Source: Pedobacter ghigonis
Lineage (GTDB): Bacteria; Bacteroidota; Bacteroidia; Sphingobacteriales; Sphingobacteriaceae
NCBI RefSeq assembly: GCF_903166585.1
Contig: NZ_CAESCM010000004.1
Coordinates: 124,001-188,000 of the forward strand
Direction: 5' to 3'
Length of the DNA: 64,000 nucleotides
Shown one piece after another: positions 36,078 through 45,088 of this stretch (position 1 is its first letter; the number at the start of each line of letters is the position of its first letter). A model generated the notes under the pieces. The model ran no database searches, had not been told where the DNA came from, and saw only the letters and a list, made by a program, of their open reading frames with translations. A program made the position numbers and the translations under genes.

Positions 36078-37478
36078 ATGAAACCTTTTTTAGACGAAAA
36101 TTTTCTTTTGGAAAGCAAAACTGCGGAGAAACTTTACCACAATTTTGCCAAACCATTACCCATTATAGATTACCACAATCACCTCATCCCGGAGCAAATT
36201 GCCAACAACACACAATTTGCCAATATGAGCCAGGTTTGGCTGGCCGGCGACCATTACAAATGGCGGGCCATGCGTGCCAATGGCGTGGATGAAAAATATA
36301 TCACTGGCGCAGGTTCAGATTTTGAAAAGTTCGAGAAATGGGCAGAAACCGTCCCTTACACTTTGCGTAACCCTTTATACCATTGGACACATCTAGAACT
36401 TCAGCGTTATTTCGGCATTACTGATTTACTTTCGGGCAAAACCGCACAGAAAATTTACGAGGAATGCGCTGCTAAACTGCAAACACCCGAATATTCGGTA
36501 CGTGGCTTATTGGCAAAAATGAATGTAGAATCGGTTTGCACTACCGACGATCCTTTAGATAGCCTGAACTTTCACCAGCAATTGGCGAGAGAAGGTGCAA
36601 ACCTTAAAATGTTACCTGCTTTTCGTCCAGATAAGGCCATGAACAGCGATGATATTGAAGGTTTAAACGAATACATTGATAAACTGGAAAGCGTAGTGGA
36701 TAAAACCATCAGCAGTTTTCAGGATTATATCGATGCGTTGAAAAGCCGTCACGATTACTTTGCAGCTAATGGCTGTTCGGTATCTGATCATGGTTTAGAG
36801 CAAATTTATGCCGAAGATTATACCGAAGCCGAAATCAGCGCTATTTTTGATAAAATCCGTGGTAAAAAAGGAATTTCTTACGAAGAGAACCTGAAATTCA
36901 AATCAGCCATGCTGGTTTATTTTGCCGAATGGGACCACGAAAAAGGCTGGGTACAGCAATACCATTTAGGTGCACTACGCAACAACAATGCCCGCATGTT
37001 AAGGCAATTAGGCCCTGATACCGGCTGGGATTCGATTGGCGATTTTAGCCAGGCGCGTATGCTTTCTAAATTCTTAAACCGTTTAGACAATCAGGATAAA
37101 CTGGCCAAAACCATCATCTATAACCTTAATCCTGCCGATAACGAATTAATTGCCACCATGATTGGCAATTTTAACGATGGCTCGGTAGCTGGCAAAGTAC
37201 AGTTTGGATCGGCCTGGTGGTTTTTAGATCAAAAAGACGGTATGATTAAACAATTAAATGCACTATCGAACATGGGACTTTTAAGTCGCCTGGTGGGTAT
37301 GCTTACCGATTCGCGCAGTTTCCTTTCTTTCCCACGTCACGAATATTTCAGAAGGATTGTTTGTAACCTGTTTGGCACCGACATTGAAAACGGAGAATTG
37401 CCTAACGACCTGGAGTGGGTTGGTAAAATTGTGCAGGATATTTCGTACTTTAACGCAAAAAATTACTTTAAATTTTAA
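36078..37478 (+). CDS. uxaC: Glucuronate/galacturonate isomerase
   Basis: A 466-residue isomerase turning galacturonate into tagaturonate (and glucuronate into fructuronate). The metal-site start IDYHNHL (H33, H35) is typical, as are WAGDHYKWRAMRANG near 55 and LTDSRSFLSFPRHEYFRR near 420. Length is normal for the family. It is the first step of the pathway, and the genes for the next two steps lie immediately upstream on the same strand. Confidence 0.94.
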   Translation: MKPFLDENFLLESKTAEKLYHNFAKPLPIIDYHNHLIPEQIANNTQFANMSQVWLAGDHYKWRAMRANGVDEKYITGAGSDFEKFEKWAETVPYTLRNPLYHWTHLELQRYFGITDLLSGKTAQKIYEECAAKLQTPEYSVRGLLAKMNVESVCTTDDPLDSLNFHQQLAREGANLKMLPAFRPDKAMNSDDIEGLNEYIDKLESVVDKTISSFQDYIDALKSRHDYFAANGCSVSDHGLEQIYAEDYTEAEISAIFDKIRGKKGISYEENLKFKSAMLVYFAEWDHEKGWVQQYHLGALRNNNARMLRQLGPDTGWDSIGDFSQARMLSKFLNRLDNQDKLAKTIIYNLNPADNELIATMIGNFNDGSVAGKVQFGSAWWFLDQKDGMIKQLNALSNMGLLSRLVGMLTDSRSFLSFPRHEYFRRIVCNLFGTDIENGELPNDLEWVGKIVQDISYFNAKNYFKF

Positions 37479-37592
37479 CCAAAATCAGGCTTTAACGAAG
37501 AATTTCATTGGATTCAACGCATTTCAAACGTTTTACTTCCATTTTCATACCGTTGCAGAAAACAGCATGAAAAAAGCCGATTATCTACAAAA

Positions 37593-38639
37593 ATGAGTAC
37601 CCAAATATTCGATTCATCAAAAAAAGGAAAAAAAGTTTTAAGCTTTGGTGAAATACTTTTACGCATCTGTCCGGATATGGATGGCCAATGGTTAAAAGAA
37701 AACAAACTGCCGTTTTATGTGGGAGGTGCCGAACTTAATGTGGCCACCGCCTTAGCCTTGTGGAATGTACCTTCGGCTTACTTGTCGGCTGTGCCCGATA
37801 ACTCTGTAACCCGCGAAATTGTGGAATATCTTAATGTCCGCAATATCGATACTACGCCAATGGTTTACGATGGCGAGCGTTTGGGCCTCTACTATTTACC
37901 AAAAGGAAAAGACCTTAAAAATGCTGGTGTAATTTACGATCGGGCCAATTCGGCCTATGCGGGTTTAAAAGTTGGACAAATTAACTGGGACGAAGTTTTT
38001 GAAGATGTAGCCTGGTTCCATTTCAGCGCCATCTGCCCAGCCATTAACCAAAATATTGCCGATGTATGCCTGGAAGCACTTAAAGCCGCCAGTGCTAAAA
38101 ACATTACCATCTCTTTAGATTTAAACTACCGCGCCAAGCTTTGGAAATACGGCAAAGAGCCAATCGATATTTTACCTGAGCTGGCTAAATATTGTACCTT
38201 AATTATGGGCAATGTTTGGGCTGCAAATAAGATGCTGGGTACAGCACTCCACCCCGATTTGCTGCCAACCGAAGGTTATGCAAAAGAAACGTTACTGCAA
38301 CAAGCAACTGATACTTCTAAAGAAATATTAAGTTTGTTTCCGGCATGTAAAGCTGTAGCCAATACCTTCAGGTTCGATCACGGCAAAGGCATCCGTTATT
38401 ATACCGCCATTTATACCAACAACGAACTAACCGTTTCAGAAGAATATGTTTCGGAAGAAATTTTAGACAAGGTGGGTAGCGGCGATTGCTTTATGGGCGG
38501 ATTGATTTATGGTTTCTACAACGGTTTACCGGCTAAAGAAACCTTAAATTTTGCTACCGCAGCCGCATACGATAAATTATACATTGCAAGTGATGCCACA
38601 ACCAGCACCGTGGCCGATATAGAAAAACGAATTATATAA
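37593..38639 (+). CDS. kdgK: 2-keto-3-deoxygluconate kinase (PfkB family)
   Basis: A 348-residue sugar kinase. N-terminal VLSFGEILLRICPD and the substrate block YVGGAELNVATALA are typical of PfkB kinases acting on 2-keto-3-deoxygluconate. The C-terminal GSGDCFMGGLIYGF holds the anion hole and catalytic aspartate (about 297). It phosphorylates KDG made by UxaA; the KDPG aldolase gene starts two bases after its stop. A 114-base spacer to uxaC shows nothing notable. Confidence 0.9.
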   Translation: MSTQIFDSSKKGKKVLSFGEILLRICPDMDGQWLKENKLPFYVGGAELNVATALALWNVPSAYLSAVPDNSVTREIVEYLNVRNIDTTPMVYDGERLGLYYLPKGKDLKNAGVIYDRANSAYAGLKVGQINWDEVFEDVAWFHFSAICPAINQNIADVCLEALKAASAKNITISLDLNYRAKLWKYGKEPIDILPELAKYCTLIMGNVWAANKMLGTALHPDLLPTEGYAKETLLQQATDTSKEILSLFPACKAVANTFRFDHGKGIRYYTAIYTNNELTVSEEYVSEEILDKVGSGDCFMGGLIYGFYNGLPAKETLNFATAAAYDKLYIASDATTSTVADIEKRII

Positions 38640-38641
38640 CC

Positions 38642-39304
38642 ATGATCAGTAACAAGCACAAAATTTTAGATGCCATTTTAGAGCAAGGCATGCTACCCCT
38701 TTTTTATCAGGATAGCGAAGTAGGAAGTGTAGAAATATTGCGTACCCTGTATAAAGCCGGTGTTCGTGTTTTCGAATACACCAACCGCGGTAAATCAGCC
38801 TTGCCTAATTTTAAAAAGCTAAAAGAAATCCGCGATGCAGAAATGCCCGACCTTTATTTGGGTATTGGTACCATTAAAACCCCTGCTGATGCGAATGCTT
38901 TTATTGAGGCCGGAACCGATTTTATTGTTGCGCCGATTATCAATCCGGCTGTTGCCGAAATTGCCAACAAAATAGGCATGCTATGGATTCCGGGTTGTAT
39001 GACCCCAACCGAAATTAGCGTGGCACAAGAACACAAAGCCATGCTGATTAAAATTTTCCCCGCTAATATTTTAGGCCCCGAATTTATTTCTTCAATTAAA
39101 GATTTATTTGCCGGGCAGCTATTTATGCCAACCGGAGGTGTAGAAATTGATGCCGATAACTTAAAAACCTGGTTTAAAGCTGGTGTTTGCGCAGTTGGTA
39201 TGGGCAGTAAACTAATCAGTAAAGATGTGATGAGCAAAGGTCTTTACGATGAACTGTACGAAAATACCCAACTGGCACTCAACCTCATTAAACAAAGTAA
39301 ATAA
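38642..39304 (+). CDS. eda: 2-keto-3-deoxy-6-phosphogluconate aldolase
   Basis: A 220-residue class I aldolase splitting KDPG into pyruvate and glyceraldehyde 3-phosphate. The family blocks are VFEYTNRGK near 41 (catalytic glutamate), IPGCMTPTE near 120 and LIKIFPANILGP with the Schiff-base lysine near 137, followed by MPTGGV near 160. The start codon lies two bases after kdgK. Its C3 product is the substrate expected for the downstream GapN-like enzyme. Confidence 0.92.
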   Translation: MISNKHKILDAILEQGMLPLFYQDSEVGSVEILRTLYKAGVRVFEYTNRGKSALPNFKKLKEIRDAEMPDLYLGIGTIKTPADANAFIEAGTDFIVAPIINPAVAEIANKIGMLWIPGCMTPTEISVAQEHKAMLIKIFPANILGPEFISSIKDLFAGQLFMPTGGVEIDADNLKTWFKAGVCAVGMGSKLISKDVMSKGLYDELYENTQLALNLIKQSK

Positions 39305-39332
39305 CCCCAATCCCTAACCACACACAACCGAA

Positions 39333-40778
39333 ATGAGCCAAACAAAAATGAGCAAATACAGATGGACGATATGTACACTGTTATTTGTTGCAACCACCAT
39401 TAACTATTTAGATCGACAGGTACTCTCACTTACATGGAAAGACTATTTTGTTCCCGAATTTCATTGGACAGATAGCGACTATGGAACCATTACGGCACTG
39501 TTCTCTCTTTTTTATGCTGGATCGATGTTGGTTGCAGGACGTTTTGTTGACTGGATGGATACCAAAAAAGGTTTCCTCTGGGCCATCGGAATCTGGTCGG
39601 TAGGTGCATGTATCCACGCTTTTTGTGGTATTGCCACTTCAGGCATTATTACGGGTACCTGGGCCATGAGTTTTGCAGGAGCAAAGCAGGCACTTTCTAC
39701 CGTTGGTAATACGACCTTAATTTTATCAACCAGCCTTTCGCTGTTCATTTTTGCCCGTTTTGTACTGGCCCTGGGCGAGGCAGGAAACTTTCCGGCAGCC
39801 ATTAAAGCTACCGCAGAGTATTTCCCTAAAAAAGACCGTGCATTTGCCACCAGTATCTTTAATGCGGGTGCAACTGTTGGTGCTTTGGCCGCTCCTGTTA
39901 CCATACCGTACATTGCCGAGGCTTATGGCTGGGAAATGTCATTCATTATCATTGGTGCCTTAGGTTTTATCTGGATGTTCTTCTGGATTATACTTTATGG
40001 CAAGCCAGAAAACCACCCACGTGTAAGCAAAACTGAGCTGGCTTATATCCAGCAGGATATTGTTGCGCATGAGCAAGTGAGCGAAACGGTTACTGCAGCA
40101 TCGCCAACAAAGAAATTATCATTTACCGATTGCCTTAAGTTTAAACAAACCTGGGCCTTTGCTTTTGGTAAGTTCATGACTGATGGTGTTTGGTGGTTCT
40201 ACCTGTTCTGGTCGCCGGCTTACCTGAAAGATATTTACAAAATGAGCGGTACTGAAAGTGCTTTCCCACTATTTATATTGTACGTAATTACCTTGTTATC
40301 GATTATCGGAGGCTGGTTGCCATCTTATTTTATCGGTAAGAAAAACATGAACCCTTACGATGGAAGGATGAAATCGATGTTAATTTTTGCTTTCTTCCCA
40401 TTATTGGCCTTAATGGCTCAACCTTTAGGACATTACACCTACTGGTTACCGGTAATTATCATCGGTATTGCAGGTGCTGCACACCAGGCCTGGTCGGCAA
40501 ATATATTTACTACCGTAAGTGATATGTTTCCTCGTCAGGCCATTGCTACCGTAACCGGAATTGGCGGTATGGCCGGAGGCTTAGGATCATTTTTCATCAA
40601 CAAAGGCTCAGGCGTACTGTTTACCTATGCCGGCGATACCCAAATGACTTTTATGGGTTTCCAGGGTAAAGAGGCAGGTTATTTTATCGTTTTCTCTTTC
40701 TGTGCTATTGCTTATTTAATTGGATGGACAGTGATGAAAGCACTTGTTCCGAAATATAAAGTGATAGAAGTTAAATAA
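39333..40778 (+). CDS. MFS hexuronate transporter (ExuT-like, anion:cation symporter family)
   Basis: A 481-residue inner-membrane carrier with about 12 hydrophobic segments. The start WTICTLLFVATTINYLDRQVLSL and the loop FVDWMDTKKGF match the anion:cation symporter group that contains ExuT. GEAGNFPAAIKATAEYFPKKDRA marks the conserved signature between segments 4 and 5. Its place at the end of the uronate operon suggests uptake of galacturonate or short products. A 12-bp stem terminator follows. Confidence 0.87.
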   Translation: MSQTKMSKYRWTICTLLFVATTINYLDRQVLSLTWKDYFVPEFHWTDSDYGTITALFSLFYAGSMLVAGRFVDWMDTKKGFLWAIGIWSVGACIHAFCGIATSGIITGTWAMSFAGAKQALSTVGNTTLILSTSLSLFIFARFVLALGEAGNFPAAIKATAEYFPKKDRAFATSIFNAGATVGALAAPVTIPYIAEAYGWEMSFIIIGALGFIWMFFWIILYGKPENHPRVSKTELAYIQQDIVAHEQVSETVTAASPTKKLSFTDCLKFKQTWAFAFGKFMTDGVWWFYLFWSPAYLKDIYKMSGTESAFPLFILYVITLLSIIGGWLPSYFIGKKNMNPYDGRMKSMLIFAFFPLLALMAQPLGHYTYWLPVIIIGIAGAAHQAWSANIFTTVSDMFPRQAIATVTGIGGMAGGLGSFFINKGSGVLFTYAGDTQMTFMGFQGKEAGYFIVFSFCAIAYLIGWTVMKALVPKYKVIEVK

Positions 40779-40788
40779 TTCAAAACAA

Positions 40789-40835
40789 AAGATTTAGGCA
40801 TCATAACAAGTGCCTAAATCTTAATACTTTTTTTA
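40789..40835 (+). terminator. Hairpin terminator after the transporter gene
   Basis: AAGATTTAGGCA (40789-40800) is perfectly inverted as TGCCTAAATCTT (40811-40822), with a run of T's starting a few bases later. This suggests that the GapN-like gene has its own promoter. Confidence 0.7.
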
Positions 40836-40898
40836 AAAACGTTAATCTATACTTAAACTATAGACTAACAATTATAAACCCTAACAACCAAACCAAAA

Positions 40899-42524
40899 TT
40901 GAGTACACCGCTAAACCTCGAAAGTATTTTCGTTGAAGAGAGCCAGATTCCAGATGAATTTAGGCTCAAGGAAGAAATCAATCAGAAAGAATTCCTTTCC
41001 AATGGTGAAATGAAACCCTGGAACGGACCTTTTAACGAAGTTTTTTCTCCCGTATGTATTAAAACTCCAGAAGGTTTAAAACGAAAACGGATTGGAAGTT
41101 TCCCGGTATGTACCGAAAAGGAATCGACAGAAGCTTTAGATGCTGCAGTGGCGGCTTACGACAATGGTCGTGGCCAGTGGCCAACCATGAGCGTTGCCGA
41201 TCGTATTGCCTGCGTAGAAAACTTTACCCATAAAATGATTGAGCAAAAAGAGATTGTTGCCAAACTGATTATGTGGGAAATCGGTAAATCCTATGCCGAT
41301 TCGGTAAAAGAGTTCGACCGTACGGTTGAATATATCTATGCTACCATTGATGCGTTAAAAGATATCGACAGACAATCTTCGCGTTTTGAAATAGAGCAGG
41401 GTATTGTGGCCCAGGTGCGTCGTTCGCCGCTTGGGGTAGTACTTTGTATGGGGCCGTTTAATTATCCTTTAAACGAAACCTTTACCACTTTAATTCCGGC
41501 TTTGATTATGGGCAACACGCTTTTATTCAAACCACCTAAACACGGTACTTTATTGCACTACCCTTTATTAGAGGCTTTTCGCTCTAGTTTTCCGAAGGGA
41601 GTGGTAAATACCATTTACGGCCGAGGTAATACTATTGTTCCGGGTTTAATGAAATCAGGGAAAATTAATGTACTTACGCTGATCGGTTCGAGCAAGGTGG
41701 CCAACGAGCTGAAAAAACTACACCCTAAAGTAAACCGTTTAAGGGCCATTTTAGGCCTTGATGCCAAGAATGCAGCCATTATAACCAAAGATGCAGATCT
41801 TGATCTGGCAGTTTCTGAAACCGTATTGGGTTCGCTTTCTTTTAACGGACAGCGTTGTACCGCAATTAAAATTGTTTATGTACACCGCAGCCTGGCGCAG
41901 GAGTTCTTAAAACGTTTATCGGCCGAGGTAGAAAAATTAAAATTCGGTATGCCATGGGAAAAAGGCGTAAACCTTACCCCCTTGCCAGAATTAAATAAAC
42001 CCGAATATTTAAAAGATTGTATCGATGATGCTGTTGTACACGGTGCCAAGGTAATTAACAAAAACGGCGGACAAACCCTCGAAACCTTTGTTTATCCTGC
42101 CATTGTTTATCCGGTTAACAGCAATATGAAACTTTACCGCGAAGAGCAGTTTGGCCCGATTGTACCTGTGGTACCTTTTGATGATTTAGAAGAACCAATA
42201 GAGTACTTAATCGGTTCGCCACACGGCCAGCAGGTGAGTATTTTCAGTAACAACGCAGCGGTTATTTCTTCGTTAATCGATCCTTTGGTTAACCAGGTGA
42301 GCCGCGTAAACATCAACTGCCAGTGCCAGCGTGGCCCGGATGTGTTTCCGTTTACCGGCCGTAAAGATAGTGCCGAAGGTACACTCTCGGTTGTAGATGC
42401 GTTGCGTTCGTTCTCGATCAGATCACTGGTAGCCACTAAGTTTACCGATAGCAATAAAAAACTTTTGAACGAGATTGTTAAAGGAGATGATTCGAACTTC
42501 TTAAGTACGAAGTATATTTTCTAG
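40899..42524 (+). CDS. GapN-like NADP-dependent aldehyde dehydrogenase lacking the catalytic glutamate
   Basis: A 541-residue member of the aldehyde dehydrogenase superfamily, closest by eye to non-phosphorylating glyceraldehyde-3-phosphate dehydrogenases (GPFNYPLNETFTTL near 185, FKPPKHGTLLH near 210). The nucleophile is present in NGQRCTAIK (C320). The block that should read ELGGK reads GLDAK, so the general base is replaced by G286 in exact register (34 residues before the cysteine). It starts with TTG at 40899; no nearer ATG fits. The context after KDPG aldolase suggests glyceraldehyde 3-phosphate as substrate, but activity is doubtful without the glutamate. Confidence 0.8.
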   Translation: MSTPLNLESIFVEESQIPDEFRLKEEINQKEFLSNGEMKPWNGPFNEVFSPVCIKTPEGLKRKRIGSFPVCTEKESTEALDAAVAAYDNGRGQWPTMSVADRIACVENFTHKMIEQKEIVAKLIMWEIGKSYADSVKEFDRTVEYIYATIDALKDIDRQSSRFEIEQGIVAQVRRSPLGVVLCMGPFNYPLNETFTTLIPALIMGNTLLFKPPKHGTLLHYPLLEAFRSSFPKGVVNTIYGRGNTIVPGLMKSGKINVLTLIGSSKVANELKKLHPKVNRLRAILGLDAKNAAIITKDADLDLAVSETVLGSLSFNGQRCTAIKIVYVHRSLAQEFLKRLSAEVEKLKFGMPWEKGVNLTPLPELNKPEYLKDCIDDAVVHGAKVINKNGGQTLETFVYPAIVYPVNSNMKLYREEQFGPIVPVVPFDDLEEPIEYLIGSPHGQQVSIFSNNAAVISSLIDPLVNQVSRVNINCQCQRGPDVFPFTGRKDSAEGTLSVVDALRSFSIRSLVATKFTDSNKKLLNEIVKGDDSNFLSTKYIF

Positions 42525-42528
42525 TTTC

Positions 42529-42556
42529 TGTCATTCTGAACATAGTGAAGAATCTG
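42529..42556. repeat. Single arm of a GTCATTCTGAAC element
   Basis: TGTCATTCTGAACATAGTGA starts five bases after the GapN-like stop. It looks like one arm of another GTCAT-ended family; the partner arm is missing. Confidence 0.45.
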
Positions 42557-42564
42557 TTTAAGAG

Positions 42565-42593
42565 GAGTCAGCTGTTACCAGCTGACTCTTTTT
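42565..42593 (+). terminator. Intrinsic terminator after the GapN-like gene
   Basis: GAGTCAGCTG (42565-42574), loop TTAC, CAGCTGACTC (42579-42588), then TTTTT (42589-42593). Confidence 0.88.
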
Positions 42594-42647
42594 ATATCTG
42601 GTTTAATTGCTATACCCCATTCTTGAAAGATTACAACATAGCCATGG

Positions 42648-42753
42648 TCGTCATTTCGAGCGGAGTGCAACGAAGTCGAGAACCATGTAGTGCTCAGCAA
42701 AGCTAATCTTAAAACTTATGCATTACGATTCCCAATCAAGTTGGGAATGACGG
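42648..42753. repeat. Composite GTCATTTCGAG...GGGAATGACG element
   Basis: The left part starts GTCGTCATTTCGAGCGGAGT (42648). The right part is the hairpin ATTCCCAA-tcaag-TTGGGAAT followed by GACG, ending near 42753. The two ends are not complementary to each other, as if arms of two families had been joined. It lies between convergent genes. Confidence 0.5.
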
Positions 42754-42791
42754 ATTGCCTATAGCCGTTAATGACGAACCCCGTAGGCTCC

Positions 42792-43928
42792 TTAATAATT
42801 ATTATAATAATAGCCAATATCATCAACCAGCTGGTTATAAATCGGCTTGGTAAACTCCAGAAACAAAGTACTTGGTGGCGGTGGAAGCAGCTCCCTGCGT
42901 TTTGTCATGGCCAGTTGCTGTTTGCTTAATGCCCGGTCGTCGCCTTTATAACTCGCCCAACTGTCTCTCCATACATAAGTTCCCGGAAATTTTTGCTGGC
43001 GCACCAGTTTTTTAGTATTCCAGTCCATAATACTCATATCCAGCAAGCCTGAAGATGAAATATTCTTTTCAAAAATACTGAGCGTGGCCTTAACCGTGCC
43101 GTAAATGGGTTTTCTTTCCCGTGTTTCGCCAATTACTACACTATCGCGTTTGAGCTTTTCCACGCGTTCTTTCACGTAAGTCTGCCCAACTACAAAATTA
43201 TCGAAATTTAGGCTCAATACCTGGTCGGGAACAATTTTCTGCTCAGTAGCCTGCTGCTCTCCATAAAAAATCACAAATTTATTGCGCGCATATTTACCAA
43301 TAAACTGATCGATTTGCTGTTGAAAATAATCGGCACTTAATTTATACAGGCTGCTGTTTACAATAATGGGTTGCACCACTACACGGGTAACCGCGGCCCA
43401 ATAGGCATCTTCCATTTTTGCTTTCGCATCCTTGTAATTCGGTTGCAGGTTCAGTGTTTTTTCGAACTCGTAATAAGCTTTTTTTGCTGCCAAACGGTTA
43501 TTTTCCCTTAAGTAACCTAAGCCTGAGTTGTATCTCGCTCCCGCAGCCATGTATTTACTATCTGCAAGCTCATTGATATATTTCGAAGGGCTGGGCACTA
43601 TAGCCAAACAAGCCGGACAGCTGTTGATATCATCGGCCAGCTGGTTTATTTTCTGGTAATCGTACATAATCGATTCCCATCTGAACAAGTCGTTCGATAA
43701 TTTGGCCTCATCAATTCTCCGCAAATGACTCTGCAAGGCCAAATCATAAGCAGTTTTAAGCACCTGCATCGCTTCGGTGTTTTTAGGCGAGTTTTGCAAC
43801 CTGCTAACCGCCTTATTTACCGACGCATCGTAGTCGCCTTTTTGCAGCGCATTCTTTCCTGTGGTACATCCTCCAATAATTATTAAGGATAAATAAATAA
43901 AATACCGTAATCTTGAAACGTTTTCCAT
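42792..43928 (-). CDS. Hypothetical lipoprotein with TPR-like region
   Basis: A 378-residue lipoprotein of unknown function. Lipobox IIIGGC (cysteine about 21) is followed by TTGKNALQKGDYDASVNKAVSRLQ, a TPR-like helical pair, and a second at YYEFEKTLNLQPNYKDAKAKMEDAY. The C-terminal half is beta-rich (KATLSIFEKNISSSGLLDMSIMDW) and ends in tyrosines. The ATG at 43928 begins the signal peptide; an ATG at 43955 would lie inside the promoter. It diverges from the dipeptide epimerase gene with overlapping -7 boxes. Confidence 0.75.
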   Translation of the reverse strand: MENVSRLRYFIYLSLIIIGGCTTGKNALQKGDYDASVNKAVSRLQNSPKNTEAMQVLKTAYDLALQSHLRRIDEAKLSNDLFRWESIMYDYQKINQLADDINSCPACLAIVPSPSKYINELADSKYMAAGARYNSGLGYLRENNRLAAKKAYYEFEKTLNLQPNYKDAKAKMEDAYWAAVTRVVVQPIIVNSSLYKLSADYFQQQIDQFIGKYARNKFVIFYGEQQATEQKIVPDQVLSLNFDNFVVGQTYVKERVEKLKRDSVVIGETRERKPIYGTVKATLSIFEKNISSSGLLDMSIMDWNTKKLVRQQKFPGTYVWRDSWASYKGDDRALSKQQLAMTKRRELLPPPPSTLFLEFTKPIYNQLVDDIGYYYNNY

Positions 43929-43952
43929 GGCAGAGGTTTTTGCGTTAATAAA

Positions 43953-43966
43953 CAAATATACTTTTG
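43953..43966. promoter_or_regulatory. Overlapping divergent promoters
   Basis: CAAATATACTTTTG contains TACTTTTG on the plus strand (43959-43966) and TATATTTG on the minus strand (43953-43960). Both match TAnnTTTG exactly and they share the central TA. The boxes are 42 bases before the epimerase ATG and 25 before the lipoprotein ATG. No -33 TTG at 19-base spacing is seen for either. Confidence 0.6.
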
Positions 43967-44007
43967 TAAGGCAATAATTTCCCTATTTATTTAGAAGACG
44001 ATTGATC

Positions 44008-45042
44008 ATGAAGATTAGTTACAAAGAATTTGAATTAGCATTAAAGCACCCGTTCTCGATATCCAAATTTACCCGAACCAGCACACCTTTAATGCTGCTT
44101 AAAATAACTTACGAGGGAATTACAGGTTACGGAGAGGCCTCAATGGTGCCTTACATGGGCGAAAGTTACGAAACGGCTTCAAGCTTTTTAAAACAGGTAG
44201 ATTTAAGCGCGTTTAAACATCCTTTCAATTTTGGGGAGATTATTAGCTATCTCGATAGCATTGCGCCCGGACAGCCCGCTATAAAAGCTGCTATCGACAT
44301 TGCATTGAACGATATACAAGGGAAAATTTTAAATAAACCCTGCTATGAAATTTATGGGGCAACCCCCACCCAAATGCCTGTTACCTCTTATACCGTTGGT
44401 ATTGATACGCCCGAAGTTATCCGCGAAAAACTGAAAGATGCCAGTGCCTTTAAGGTAATCAAAGTTAAACTGGGCAGAGATAACGATCAGGAGATTATCG
44501 AAACCATCCGTAGCATGACTCAGGTGCCTCTATATGTTGATGCCAACCAGGGTTGGAAAGACCGCATTAAGGCCATTGATCTGATTTACTGGCTGCATAA
44601 CAATGGTGTGGTTCTAATTGAACAGCCTATGGATAAAAATGATTTGGCTGGTAACGCCTGGTTAACCGAACGCAGCCCGATTCCGCTACTGGCCGATGAA
44701 GCAGTACAGCGTTTAGCCGATATGGACAAGTTGAAAGGCGCTTACCACGGGATTAATGTAAAACTGATGAAAAGCTGTGGCATGTACGAAGGCCATCAGA
44801 TGATTTTGAAAGCCCGTGCTTTTGGAATGAAGGTTTTAATTGGCTGCATGAGCGAAACCAGCTGTGCAACATTAGCTGCAGCCGCGTTAGCACCATTGTG
44901 CAACTGGGCAGATTTAGATGGTCCATGGTTAACCAAAAACAATCCTTTTACCGCTCCGGCTTTCGAAAATGGAAGATATATTTTAAAAGATTTACCCGGA
45001 TTAGGACTTGAAGGTGTTAATGAGCTGATGTGGAATGAATAG
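44008..45042 (+). CDS. Dipeptide epimerase (enolase superfamily; L-Ala-D/L-Glu epimerase-like)
   Basis: A 344-residue enolase-superfamily enzyme. The capping domain is followed by a barrel with the catalytic lysine pair KVIKVKLG (about 155), the metal ligands in YVDANQGW (about 180), VLIEQPM (about 205) and LLADEAV (about 230), and the second catalytic lysine in GINVKLMKSCG (about 254). This arrangement and the C-terminal IGCMSETSC match epimerases of Ala-Glu-type dipeptides from murein turnover; exact specificity is inferred. The ATG at 44008 is chosen over a TTG six bases earlier. Confidence 0.88.
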   Translation: MKISYKEFELALKHPFSISKFTRTSTPLMLLKITYEGITGYGEASMVPYMGESYETASSFLKQVDLSAFKHPFNFGEIISYLDSIAPGQPAIKAAIDIALNDIQGKILNKPCYEIYGATPTQMPVTSYTVGIDTPEVIREKLKDASAFKVIKVKLGRDNDQEIIETIRSMTQVPLYVDANQGWKDRIKAIDLIYWLHNNGVVLIEQPMDKNDLAGNAWLTERSPIPLLADEAVQRLADMDKLKGAYHGINVKLMKSCGMYEGHQMILKARAFGMKVLIGCMSETSCATLAAAALAPLCNWADLDGPWLTKNNPFTAPAFENGRYILKDLPGLGLEGVNELMWNE

Positions 45043-45048
45043 CCAAAA

Positions 45049-45080
45049 TGCACATTCAATCATTCAGTCATTCAACAATT
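45049..45080. repeat. ATTCA-rich imperfect tandem repeat
   Basis: CATTCAATCATTCAGTCATT and following bases repeat an ATTCA(N) unit about five times between the epimerase stop and the end of the small membrane protein gene. A related inverted tract (AATGAATGATTAAATGAG, near 45296) lies on the other side of that gene. Confidence 0.5.
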
Positions 45081-45088
45081 CAATCCTT

